A DNA stretch of 54,473 nucleotides, taken from the NCBI GenBank assembly GCA_021464525.1, contig JADRCO010000103.1, positions 1 through 54,473 of the forward strand. Direction: 5' to 3'. A model generated the notes under the pieces. It did no database searches. It had not been told where the DNA came from and saw only the letters and a list, made by a program, of their open reading frames with translations. Position 1 is the first letter of the stretch. Every line of letters begins with the position of its first letter. This stretch comes from Rhizophagus sp. LPA8_4_AMF (taxonomy: Eukaryota; Glomeromycota; Glomeromycetes; Glomerales; Glomeraceae). Of the stretch, positions 1 through 10,294 are shown in pieces. Made by a program: the position numbers and the translations under genes.

Positions 1-505
1 CCGAAGTCCATTTCACCGAAACCCATTTCGCCGAAGAAATTTCGTCGAAGGGATATTTCACCGAAGTGCAATTTCGCCGAAATACCATTTCCCATGAATG
101 GCCATTTTGCCGAAAAACATTTCGCCGAAGCCATTTCGCCGAACCGAAGACTTAAATTATCCTTTTCTTTAAGACAAACGAATTGTACATTATATTAAGT
201 CACGTTTGTTTATTTATTAATTAAAGGATCGGAAAATTAATTATATTCGATCCCAAGTTCAAAAAAAAGATAACAAAATCATCATATTCATTAAATTTTC
301 GAAACAAGTAAAGTAAAATTGTTTAGAGAATTTGTTCTTTGAGCATTTTTTATTTTTCTTTGTATCGAATTGTTAATGATCAAGGAAATATATTAATCAC
401 TAACATTTTCGGCGAAATGTCTTTCGACGAAATAGACAATTCGGAGGAAAGGATTCGGCGAAATGTCCATTCGACGAAATGCCCATTCGGCTAAATGTCC
501 ATAAA
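1..505. repeat. Inverted-repeat element made of ATTTCGCCGAA-like motifs
   Basis: Positions 1-150 hold about nine imperfect copies of ATTTCGCCGAA (variants TTTCACCGAA, TTTCGTCGAA, TTTTGCCGAA). Positions 408-500 hold the same motif in inverse orientation (TTCGGCGAAAT, TTCGACGAAAT). The AT-rich middle (150-405) shows no coding. Inverse arrays around a non-coding core suggest a non-autonomous DNA transposon (MITE-like) with subterminal repeats. The left end is cut by the window edge, so its true terminus and any target-site duplication cannot be seen. The family is not identified. Confidence 0.6.
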
Positions 506-1253
506 AGGCATTACTCTTTCGTGCAAGATTGTGACTTATTATTCAAAGTGAGCGGAAAATAAACGAACATCACCTGAAAGTAAAAAATTCAAGTGTCCAA
601 AGAAATTATTTTCAAACATATTTATTATTTTATTTTGATTTTTTTTAAAAAAAAATTAAAATATAATCGCAAACAAATTTAATTATCAATTTTGCTAAAA
701 CGCTTCAGCACAAGGGTTTATTGATATCAATTAATTAAGTCTTTCATTTATTTCATTTCAAAAAACTGAAGAAAGTAGGAATAATAGATGATGCAAACAC
801 AACGTTAGTAGCGACATTGTCTAAAGAAAGAAAAAAAATTGCAGTTCGAAATGGTTATAGTTTATATTTTCTAATTTTCGATTAAAAATTTTACATGTTT
901 ATTAATAACATCTTAAATTTCCGTTCTCAAACACATTTATTTTAAGAATATTATATATTGTATTCACTATTCAGTATATTTTATCTAAATTATTTAGATG
1001 AATTACAAGCTTCTATTGTAGAATCCTAACGCGTTACTACAAAATTAGCCAGAACGTTAGATTATTTACGAGTAAATCTATTAAAAGAATGGTTAACCTT
1101 TTTTAGATAATTTCAGGCAGAATTACTAAAATAACTAACAATAAATTTCCTACACCGCCGTAATTACATGTGATTGTGTTTCATAAAATGATTTACACGT
1201 CGTACAATATTCGAGTTTAAATAATTTAAAGTTTCTTTCAGAATCTTCGTTAA
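506..1253. other. AT-rich intergenic region upstream of T1
   Basis: No convincing gene. The only recognisable element is the CATGTGA promoter motif near 1164, listed separately. The rest is AT-rich with short homopolymers. Confidence 0.5.
1164..1184 (+). promoter_or_regulatory. CATGTGA motif upstream of T1
   Basis: TTACATGTGATTGTGTTTCAT lies about 90 bases before the T1 start. Closely similar strings precede T2 (3935-3960), T3 (5545-5569), T4 (7176-7200), T5 (18294-18310) and T6 (20707-20720). The core CATGTG is an E-box type hexamer. A promoter role is inferred from its repeated position; the binding factor is unknown. Confidence 0.45.
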
Positions 1254-2769
1254 ATGATGCCTTTCGAATGTCCTCAAGACGTTACTAATGATTTGGAAAA
1301 ATTGCTTGAGACTAATGAAGAATATGATGTTATTATTTACGCTGGTGAAAATGAAAATATAAAAGAAATACATGCACATTCAATTATATTACGCACAAGA
1401 TCTCAATATTTTCGTACGGCATTCTCTAAGGAATGGTCTGAGAAAATGAATGGAAAATTTATCTTTAAGAAACCTAATATTTCTCCTCAATTTTTTAAAA
1501 TAATTTTAAGGTAAAGTAAAATTTATATGAAAAGTAATATTTAGATAATCGCATATTCTTATAAAGTTGTAGTAATTTTCTCTGTAAAATTTCAGATTTA
1601 TTTATTGTGGAAAAATTGATTTAGAGAAATTACAAGGGCCTGATATTTTAAAACTTTTGATAGCTGTAGATGAGATTGATATTCAAACCTTAACCGAACA
1701 CATACAAGAATACTTGATTAAACACCAAGATGAATTTATACAAGAAAATCCCATCAAAATTCTTGAAGCGGTTTATGAAAATAAAGCTTTTACAAATTTA
1801 TGGGATCTTTACTCAGAAAAAATTTGTGAAGGTCCCGAAATATTATTTAATTCTGATCAATTTACTAGTTTAAAAGCACCTTTATTAGAGTTACTTCTTA
1901 AAAGGGACGACTTATCATTGGATGAAATTGTTATCTGGGAAAGTCTGATCAAATGGTGCTTAGCTCAACATTGTAATGTTCCACAAGATCCCACAAAATG
2001 GAATAAAGAAGAAACCACAATTATAGCGAAGACTATCCATAAATTTATTCCATTAATAAGATTTAATTATATCTATTCAGAGGATTTTATTATTAAAGTA
2101 TATCCTTTTAGAGAAATAATGCCAAAAGATCTGGTTAATAACATACTTATGTTTCACATGGCTCCAAATAAGCAATTAAATGTTGATATACAACCTCCTA
2201 GACAACCAAAGTGCGTTCGTGATATTTATGATTCAATTATAATTGAATCACACCATTTTGCTATTTTTTCTAGTTGGATTGAAAAGGAAGATCAGTTTTA
2301 CTATAATATAAAAAATATTCCTTATAATTTTAAGTTACTTTATCGTGCTAGTAGGGATGGTTATACGCCAGCAGCATTTCATGCTAAATGTGACTACAAG
2401 GGTGCCACTATCGCTATAGTAAAGATCACAAATTCTGATCAAATAGTTGGAGGTTATAATCCACTCTATTGGTATTCAGGTATTACATATATGTCTGCTA
2501 ATGATAGTTTTATATTCTCATTTAAAAATAAAAATAACTTCCAAAGTGCAAAGATAGGTTACAGTAATGGTGTAAATTCTATAGGTGGTTTTACAAGTAA
2601 TGGTCCGGTATTTGGTGGTAATTACGGTTGTCATTTAGCGGCTGGACCTTCAGGTGGTACTTGGTTTAGTAATGCAACTGCATGTAATAAAACTTATCCA
2701 AAAATTGGTATACTGGAAAATAATTTTAATGTCGATGATTATGAAGTTTTTCAAGTTGTTAAGCGCTAG
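1254..2769 (+). CDS. BTB-BACK-TLDc domain protein (T1)
   Basis: Two exons, 1254-1510 and 1596-2769, joined by an 85-bp GT..AG intron. The split codon AG|A gives ...ILRFIYCGK, and the product is about 475 residues from the second ATG (1257), which matches the MxFECPQ start of its paralogues; ATG 1254 directly precedes it. The BTB/POZ domain covers about residues 20-115 (DVIIYAGENENIKEIHAHS, RSQYFRTAF). BACK follows at about 120-220 (SLIKWCLAQH, FIPLIRF), and a TLDc domain at about 305-475 (LLYRASRDG, FHAKCDYKGATI, IVGGYNP, DSFIFSF, ending DDYEVFQVV). Such proteins probably act as Cullin-3 adaptors through BTB; TLDc proteins are linked to oxidative stress and V-ATPase control. The ligand is unknown. 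It looks intact. Its TLDc part most resembles T6, although its BACK part resembles T2-T4. Confidence 0.9.
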
Positions 2770-3204
2770 AATTTTGCTTTTTGTCTTATCCCTATATAAG
2801 TGCTGGCTGAGGCATTATTAACACAAAGTTATGAATAACCTCTGGCTCCTATAGAAAAATTTCTATTTACTATATTGACATCATCATAAATTTTGCATGA
2901 TTTAACAAAAATAAATCATTACTTATATGCAATTTAATGTCATAAACTGACAAAACTTTTTCCCAAAAATGAAAAATAAACTAAATAAATAGATTATTAA
3001 TGTGCTTAACCTCCAAAAAAGTTGATTAATCTTTTATAATCTGTAAAGGCAATATCTTACAACAGTAGATTTTTTGCCGATCATGTAGCAGATTCACGGA
3101 AATACTCGAGTAAAAGTTTTTACTGAGAAATAATAAAAATGACGCCTATTTTTAAGAAATTAAACAATTGCATCCATCATTTTTAACCGATATATTTTTT
3201 TTGA
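2770..3204. other. Intergenic 3' flank of T1
   Basis: AT-rich, no open coding exon and no clear repeat. It probably carries the T1 3' UTR (AATAAA-like strings around 2985). Confidence 0.4.
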
Positions 3205-3900
3205 TGTGGAATTGCGGTCGTGCGATAGTAAAAATGTTAAATGGTCCTACTCAGTCCTACGTGGTCTTTCTCAGTCGGTCTTTGGGATGGACCGGGCGGA
3301 CTGCAGTCCCGGATTGTATGCAGCGCAGCAGGACGGCAGGACCTAGGTGAGGGCCGACACCGGTCCTACATTTAGGTCTTAAATATTATTGGTCAGTTAT
3401 CTTTCGATCTAGTGATCGTAGAAAGACGAAATATAGCTTGTTAAGATCGTCTCATCTAGACGAATCTATTGTTCTATCTTTCTATGATCACCGTATGGCG
3501 AGTAATTCTACTAAACGTTAAAATTCATTATTTCACAATTTTTTTACTGCGCCATTTAACGTTGCTTAGCAATGTATAAACCGACAGATAGTTTTAATAA
3601 AATACATTTTAATTTTATTTTAATTCAGATTAATAAATTATCTAATTTATTCAATTTATTCTAAACCGATTTGGTTGATTCAATAATAAAATGATTTTTT
3701 TTTATACATATCTTTTTAAATAAATTTTCTATATTGTCAATTAGTATTTTTTATTCTCGTATTTATATTATTTATATATGTGGTCTTATTGCTATTACAA
3801 GGACCATAAGAGTTTGTAGTCTTTTTGGTCCAGTCTTTTTTGGTCTTGACCGAAAAGACCGCAAGTCCTAGGACCGTTACATCTTTATGCGACAGTAATA
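3205..3900. mobile_element. GGTCCTA-type non-autonomous inverted-repeat element
   Basis: The left end (about 3210-3310: TGCGATAG..., ATGGTCCTA, CAGTCCTACGTGGTCTTT) is matched in reverse complement by the right end (about 3795-3895: GTCGCATAAAGATGTAACGG, TCCTAGGACTTGCGGTCTTT, and repeats of GGTCTT and GGTCC). The interior is AT-rich and non-coding, apart from a palindrome-like stretch around 3400-3490 (ATCTAGTGATCGTAGAAAGA against TCTTTCTATGATCACC). About 690 bp with diverged arms fits an old MITE. The reading frame at 3168-3350 lies across its left arm and is not a gene. Exact ends and target-site duplication are not resolved. Confidence 0.6.
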
Positions 3901-3934
3901 CTTATTAAGACTAAGTGATCATCCAAAATTCTTA

Positions 3935-3960
3935 ATACATGTGATTTGTGTCTCATGAAA
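3935..3960 (+). promoter_or_regulatory. CATGTGA motif upstream of T2
   Basis: ATACATGTGATTTGTG followed by TCTCATGAAA, about 45-65 bases before the T2 ATG. Same arrangement (CATGTGA, then TGTGT.TCATGAA) as in T3 and T4. Promoter role inferred. Confidence 0.45.
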
Positions 3961-3999
3961 ATAAACTAAAAAAAATTTTTTTTTTAAATTAAAAAAAAA

Positions 4000-5433
4000 A
4001 TGCCTTTCGAATGTCCTCAGGAAGTTATTAGTGATTTGGAAAGATTGCTTACTGATGATGAATATGATGTTATTATCTACGCAGGCGAAAATGAAAATGT
4101 GAAGGAAATACATGCGCACTCAAGTATTTTACGTACAAGGTCTCAATATTTTCGTACAGCATTCTCTGAGAAAAAGGATGGAAAATTTATTTTTAAATTA
4201 CCTAATATTCCACCTCAATTATTTGAAATGATTTTAAGGTAATATAAAATTTATATATAAAAATTTACATGAAGAATTGACTAAATATTGCAATAATTCT
4301 TTTAATTCAGATTCATTTATTGTGGAAAGATTGATTTGGAGAAATTACATGAACATAATGTTTTAAAGCTTTTGATATCAGTGAACGAATTAAATATTCA
4401 AACCTTAATTCACTATATTCAACAATATTTGATTAATCATCAAGACGAATTTTTACAACGAAATCCCGTTGAAATTCTTGAAACATCCTACCAACATGAA
4501 TCTTTCACAGATTTACGGAATTTTACTCTAAATAAAGTTTGTGAGGAGCCAGAAATATTATTTAGATCCGATAAATTTGTCAATTTAAAAGCACCTTTAT
4601 TAGAATTACTTTTGAGAAGAGATGATCTATTATTAGAAGAAATTATTGTTTGGGATAATTTGATTAAATGGTGTCTGGCTCAACATTCTAATATTTCACA
4701 AGATCCTACGCAATGGAATAATGATGAAATTGCAATTATGGAGAGAACAATTCATAAATTTATCCCATTAATAAGATTTCATTATATTTCTTCAGAAGAT
4801 TTTGTTACTAAAGTGTATCCATTCAAAGATATAATGCCAAAAGATTTGGTTAGTAATATACTCACATTTCGTATGGCTCCAAATAAGCAATTAAATATGG
4901 GTATACCATCTCCTAGACAATCAACAAATAACATTGATTCCATTATAATTAATCAAAAACATGTTGCAATTTTTGCAAATTGGATTGATAGAAAACTATG
5001 TAAATTCAAACTTTTATATAGAGCTAGCAGAGATGGTAATACAAATACCGCATTTCATGAAAAATGTGATAATAAGGGAGCTACTATCGTTATAGTAAAA
5101 ATTCCAAATTCGGAACAAATAGTTGGAGGATATAATCCACTTAATTGGGATTCAAGTAACAAAGACAAATTAACTTATGATAGCTTTATATTCTCATTTA
5201 CGGATAGAAATAATCTTCACAGCGCGAAAGTAGGTTACAGTTATGGTAATGCACGCTCTATAGGTTGTCGTGGCAGTCATGGTCCAATGTTTGGTGTTAG
5301 CGATCGTGGAAAGGATTTTAATTTTGCTGGGGATACTTGGTTTAGCGATGTGAATCATTGTTATCCTAATGTAGATATACCGAAAAAGTTTAAAGCAGAT
5401 GATCATGAAGTTTTTCAAGTTATTAAAAAGTAG
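4000..5433 (+). CDS. BTB-BACK-TLDc domain protein (T2)
   Basis: Exons 4000-4238 and 4311-5433 with a 72-bp intron at the same place as in T1; product about 453 residues. The BTB (DVIIYAGENENVKEIHAHSS), BACK (NLIKWCLAQHSNISQDPTQW) and TLDc (LLYRASRDG, KCDNKGATIVIVKI, QIVGGYNPLNWDSS) domains are all complete. Relative to T1, the TLDc N-terminal linker is about 13 residues shorter (FANWIDRKLCKFKLL). The protein ends KKFKADDHEVFQVIKK. From about 4920 to the end the DNA is nearly identical to T3 (6545-7066), while the upstream parts are clearly more diverged. This points to gene conversion or unequal crossing over at the BACK-TLDc junction. The start follows an A-run and the CATGTGA motif. No disabling change seen. 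Adaptor function is inferred from the domains. Confidence 0.9.
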
Positions 5434-5544
5434 TGCAATTTCTTAATTAAGATTCTAGATCATATATTTTCAGATATAATGATCGTATATATTAATAAAT
5501 GTATTATTGAACCGCAGCGATGCTGAATGATCGCCAAAATGTAA

Positions 5545-5569
5545 TTACATGTGACTTGTGTTTCATGAA
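5545..5569 (+). promoter_or_regulatory. CATGTGA motif upstream of T3
   Basis: TTACATGTGACTTGTG followed by TTTCATGAA, about 50-70 bases before the T3 ATG. Also present almost unchanged before T4, as part of the duplicated upstream block (GCTGAATGATCGCCAAAAT). Confidence 0.45.
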
Positions 5570-5616
5570 TATCATTTAAATTTAAGAATTTTTTCTTTCT
5601 CTTTCTAAAAGGAAAA

Positions 5617-7066
5617 ATGTCTTTTGAATGTCCTCAAGAAGTTATTGGTGATTTGGAAAAATTACTTACTGATGAAGAGTACGAAGAATATGATGTTATT
5701 ATCTATGCAGGCGAAAATGAAAATATAAAAGAAATATATGCACATTCATTTATATTACGCATAAGGTCTCAATATTTTCGTACGGCATTCTCTAATAAGT
5801 TATATGAGAAGAAGGATGGAAAATTTATTTTTAAAAAACCTAATATTTCACCTCAATTATTTGAAACAATTTTAAGGTAATATAAATTTATATGAATACA
5901 TTTTATATAAGACCAAATAACGCAATTATCTTTTTTTATATTTAGGTTTCTTTATTGTGGAAAAGTTGATTTAACGAAATTACAGGGACCAGATATTCTA
6001 AAACTTTCGATGGTAGCGAATGAAATGAACATTCCAACCCTAATCCATCATATTCAAGAATACTTGACTAAACATCAATACGAATTTTTACAACAAAATC
6101 CTATTGAAATTCTTGAAGCAGTATATCAATATGAAACCTTTACTCAATTACGGAATTTTTGTCTCGAAAAGATTTGTGTAGAACCAGACATATTATTTAA
6201 ATCTAAATTTATTAGACTAAAAAGCTCCTTTATTAGAATTATTTTTAAAACGGGACGATTTGTCAATGGATGAAATCATTATATGGGAAAGTTTAATTAA
6301 ATGGTGTTTGGCCCAACATGTTAATATTTCACAAGATCCTACACAATGGAATAAAGAAGAAATCATAATTATGGAAAGAACTATTCATAGATTTGTCCCA
6401 TTAATAAGATTTTACTATATCTCTTCGAAAGATTTTGTTACTAAAGTATATCCTTTTAAAGAAATAATGCCAAAAGATTTGGTTAGTAATATACTCATAT
6501 TTCGTATGGCTCCAGATGAGAAAATGAACGTGGATATACAGTCTCCTCGACAATCAACAAATAACATTGATTCTGTTATAATTAATCAAAAACATGTTGC
6601 AATTTTTGCAAATTGGATTGATAGAAAACTATGTAAATTCAAACTTTTATATAGAGCTAGCAGAGATGGTAATACAAATACCGCATTTCATGAAAAATGT
6701 GATAATAAGGGAGCTACTATCGTTATAGTAAAAATTCCAAATTCGGAACAAATAGTTGGAGGATATAATCCACTTAATTGGGATTCAAGTGACAAAAACA
6801 AATTAACTTATGATAGCTTTATATTCTCATTTATGGATAGAAATAATCTTCACAGAGCGAAAGTAGGCTATAGTTATGGTGACGCACGCTCTATAGGTTG
6901 TCATGGCAGCCATGGTCCCATATTTGGTCTTAGCGATCGTGGAAAGGATTTTAATTTTGCTGGGGATACTTGGTTTAGCGATGTGAATCATTGTTATCCT
7001 AATGTAGATATACCAAAAAATTTTAAAGCAGATGACTATGAAGTTTTTCAAGTTATTAAAAAGTAG
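5617..7066 (+). pseudogene. Frameshifted BTB-BACK-TLDc gene (T3)
   Basis: Exon 1 (5617-5876) and exon 2 (5946-7066) keep the family intron site, but exon 2 is one base out of phase. In BACK, around 6222-6228, an extra A (CTAAAAAGCTCC where intact copies have TTAAAAGCACC) shifts the frame and gives a stop at 6271-6273. One residue (Asp) is also missing just upstream (KSKF for KSDKF). Everything after the shift remains readable in the next frame through a full TLDc domain to ...VFQVIKK. As written it would make only BTB plus part of BACK, about 195 residues. T4 carries the same extra base, so the lesion preceded the T3/T4 duplication. It could be a pseudogene or a truncated BTB protein. EEYEEY near residue 26 is a local duplication. 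Confidence 0.75.
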
Positions 7067-7175
7067 TGTAATTAAGATTCTAGATCATATATTTGCAAAT
7101 ATAATGATCGTATAAATAAATGTATTAGTATTATGTTCGTGATGTGGAACCGCAGCGATGCTGAATGATCGCCAA

Positions 7176-7200
7176 AATCATGTGACTTGTGTTTCATGAA
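7176..7200 (+). promoter_or_regulatory. CATGTGA motif upstream of T4
   Basis: AATCATGTGACTTGTG followed by TTTCATGAA, about 45-65 bases before the T4 ATG; duplicated with T3 (the upstream block CCGCAGCGATGCTGAATGAT occurs at both 5511-5530 and 7150-7169). Confidence 0.45.
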
Positions 7201-7241
7201 TATCATTTAAATTTAAGAAAATTTTTTCTCTTTCTAAAAAA

Positions 7242-8665
7242 ATGTCATTCGAATGTCCTCAAGAAGTTATTGGTGATTTGGAAAAATTACTTACTGATGA
7301 AGAATACGAAGAATATGATGTTATTATCGAAAATGAAAATATAGAAGAAATATATGCACATTCATTTATATTACGCATAAGGTCTCAATATTTTCGTACG
7401 GCATTCTCTAATAAGTTATATGAGAAGAAGGATGGAAAATTTATTTTTAAAAAGCCTAATATTCCACCTCAATTATTTGAAACAATTTTAAGGTAATATA
7501 AATTTACATGAATACATTTTATATAAGACCAAATAACGCAATTATCTTTTTTTTTATATTTAGATTTATTTATTGTGGAAAAGTTGATTTAACGAAATTA
7601 CAGGGACCAGATATTCTAAACTTTCGATGATAACAAATGAAATGAACATTCCAACTCTAATCCACCATATTCAAGAATACTTGACTAAACATCAATACGA
7701 ATTTTTACAACAAAATTCTATTGAAATTCTTGAAGCAGTATATCAATATGAAACCTTTACTCAATTACGGAATTTTTGTCTCGAAAAGATTTGTGTAGAA
7801 CCAGACATATTATTTAAATCTAAATTTATTAGACTAAAAAGCTCCTTTATTAGAATTATTTTTAAAACGGGACGATTTGTCAATGGATGAAATCATTATA
7901 TGGTGTTTGGCCCAACATGTTAATATTTCACAAGATCCTACACAATGGAATAAAGAAGAAATCATAATTATGGAAAGAACTATTCATAGATTTGTCCCAT
8001 TAATAAGATTTTACTATATCTCTTCGAAAGATTTTGTTACTAAAGTATATCCTTTTAAAGAAATAATGCCAAAAGATTTGGTTAGTAATATACTCATATT
8101 TCGTATGGCTCCAGATGAGAAAATGAACGTGGATATACAGTCTCCTCGACAATCAACAAATAACATTGATTCTGTTATAATTGATCAAAAACATGTTGCA
8201 ATTTTTGCAAATTGGATTGATAGAAAACCATGTAAATTTAATCTTTTATATAGAGCTAGCAGAGATGATAATACAGCTGCGGCATTTCATGAAAAATGTG
8301 ATAATAAGGGAGCTACTATTGTTATAGTAAAAATCTCAAATTCGGAACAAATAGTTGGAGGATATAATCCACTTAATTGGGATTCAAGTAACAAAGACAA
8401 ATTAACTTATAATAGCTTTATATTCTCATTTACTGACAGAAATAATCTTCACAGCGCGAAAGTAGGTTATAGTTATGGTGATGCACACTCTATAGGTTGT
8501 TATAGCAGTCATGGTCCAAAATTCAGTGGTGGTGGCGATGGAAATGATTTTAATTTTTATGGGGATACTTGGTATAGGGATGTGAACCGTGATTATCCTA
8601 ATGTAGATATACCAGCAATGTTTAAAGCAGAGGATTATGAAGTTTTTCAAGTTGTTAAAAATTAA
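7242..8665 (+). pseudogene. Frameshifted BTB-BACK-TLDc gene (T4)
   Basis: Tandem copy of T3: exon 1 7242-7492, intron 7493-7563, exon 2 7564-8665. It shares the extra A of T3 in BACK (about 7843) and has lost one A near 7616-7620 (ATTCTAAACTTT against ATTCTAAAACTTT), which gives a stop at 7628-7630. It also has two in-frame losses: nine bases in BTB (Tyr-Ala-Gly missing after DVII) and eighteen bases in BACK (WESLIKWC shortened to WC, between two TGG repeats). The TLDc part reads to the end (YEVFQVVKN) and differs from T3 most in the loop GCYSSHGPKFSGGGDGND. The predicted product is BTB only, about 105 residues. More decayed than T3. Confidence 0.8.
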
Positions 8666-8737
8666 TGTAATTATTGTAATTATAGTTTAGATATGTGTTT
8701 GTAATGACAAATGAGAACGAATTGTCTTTAACGTTCG

Positions 8738-8820
8738 TATTATAGCGATGATGATACCCATTTTATAGGTTGTCATTGAAGTAGTAGTTATGTTGCGTTT
8801 AGTGATGGTGCTGATGTTTA
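8738..8820 (+). pseudogene. TLDc fragment relic
   Basis: Reads YYSDDDTHFIGCH, then a stop codon, then SSSYVAFSDGADV. This matches the variable loop region of T4 (YSYGDAHSIGCYSSHGPKFS). No start, no intron and no flanking TLDc core, so it is a short decayed piece of another family member just after T4. Confidence 0.5.
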
Positions 8821-9126
8821 AAGCGGACAAAGGAAGGAGATTTGAAAAAATCAAAACCTGTGGAAGCTCAATATCCTGTAGTCGCCGAAGAGACGATCCC
8901 ACAGACTAATATTTTGACTCAACAAAACACCGTGATTAATAATAATATAGACTCTTGATCAGTGGCTTATAATGACGATATAGGTACTTCGAAAAATAAT
9001 ATAAAAAAGTAAAGAAAGAAATGATTAATATGATGAATATTTATGATGAGTATTCATTGATGAAACTATCACGGATCTTTTAATCATATGTGACTGATCA
9101 TTCGCACTATTACAGTACTTAAAAAT
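8821..9126. other. Intergenic region between relics
   Basis: Short open stretches only, with several stops in every frame; no recognisable gene. Confidence 0.35.
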
Positions 9127-9770
9127 ATGAATAATATATGGACCTTCGGACTACAAACGAGTCAAAAAAAGTCGCGTAAAAAGTTTGCGTTAAATATAAC
9201 AGACGTCCCTGTTGCGGGAAACATGAATTATCTGTGATGTTATATGGAGATATTAACGGCCTTGAAGAAAAAAACCTTGAAATATGGTTACAGGAGACAC
9301 TAAAATTTTCATTTGAACATGTATACGAAAAACAGCATGTTGGGTAAGCATTTCTATGTTATTTATGTTTTTTATGTTGACTTTTTGAAAAAATTCATCC
9401 ACTGATTCTAATTTAATATAGCTACGCTCATATACACTTCCTTAAACACGAAGAGGCGAGTAAATTTTTCTATGATTATAAAGACATTATTCTTGATAGT
9501 CCTACATGCAATAAAAATATCAGGATAAAGGAATCATATTATTTTAGTGGTTTAAAGAGAAAGGTTGCTTATTTGAAAGTAAGTATTGACTGTTATATTT
9601 AATTATTCATAATTTATCGGACAATAAAAGTAACAAATGTAACTTTTAATAATTCTGTTATTCGGGTAATAGAACTGATAATTATAACTATCAAAGAAAC
9701 TATAATTTAGGAAAATGTTGTAACTAAGAAAAAGTGTAATAATAATAATTGGACCAAAGCCATAACTTAG
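9127..9770 (+). pseudogene. Intron-bearing gene fragment, possible RRM-like fold
   Basis: Not recognised as a known gene. Three segments join in phase with good splice signals: about 9203-9343 (...LSVMLYGDINGLEEKNLEIW), 9422-9578 (GYAHIHFLKHEEASKFFYDY ... KRKVAYLK) and 9711-9770 (ENVVTKKKCNNNNWTKAIT, stop). The donors are GTAAGC and GTAAGT. The order strand, helix, strand, GYAHIHF strand, helix recalls an RNA-recognition motif, but this is a weak inference. An in-frame ATG at 9127 (MNNIWTFGLQTSQKKSRKKF) opens a frame that runs into a stop at the start of the next segment in another frame, so the 5' part is either broken or mis-modelled. It lies between TLDc relics. Confidence 0.4.
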
Positions 9771-10294
9771 GACAGGTTACCACCTGTAGATTCAGAATAT
9801 ATATTTTAAGGGATAAAAATGAAAATATAAAGTTATGGCGAATAAAGAGCAATTAATATCCTTAAGAAACAAAAACTTTCTGAAATTTTACTTAACGATT
9901 TTTAAATTTATAATGTTTCTTAATTCTTATCTTAAGATTTTAGTTGTTTCTTATAAGTTCGTCAACTCAACTTCAATCACTCAGTTCGTTAACAATCTAA
10001 TTACTTAAAGCTTATCTAATAATAATGAAGTTTATAATAAAGTTTATAATGTGGCTGTGTAATTATGTATCGAAACATAACTTTGTTATTCCTTTCATGT
10101 GATAAGGCGATACTGATCACCTGAAAATATTCGGTAAAATAAAGCTTTGCATGTTTTTTTTCTAACACCGCATCTCCAGAAGTCTTGCAAATAGGCAAAT
10201 AGCAACGTTCACAATGTACTGCAGTGTTAAAAAGTGCTGGCGAGACTAAACTTAGCAAGTGGTAGTTTACTTAGTAAACGCATATCTTTCGGCC
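9771..10294. other. Intergenic, no gene seen
   Basis: AT-rich. The minus-strand frame at 10016-10258 has no recognisable domain and no splice partners, and is not called a gene. Confidence 0.35.

Noticed and set aside
1-150. Short spaced repeats that could suggest a CRISPR array
   Set aside because: Units are 11-bp, imperfect, irregularly spaced and mirrored at 408-500, in a eukaryotic gene context; a transposon-end array fits better.
3168-3350. 60-codon plus-strand frame with higher GC
   Set aside because: It lies across the arm of the inverted-repeat element; its composition comes from GGTC-rich repeats.
5194-5418. A 74-codon minus-strand frame, repeated at 6827-7051 and 8426-8650
   Set aside because: It is antisense to the TLDc C-terminus of T2, T3 and T4; its recurrence follows from the paralogy of the sense genes and no start context or domain supports it.
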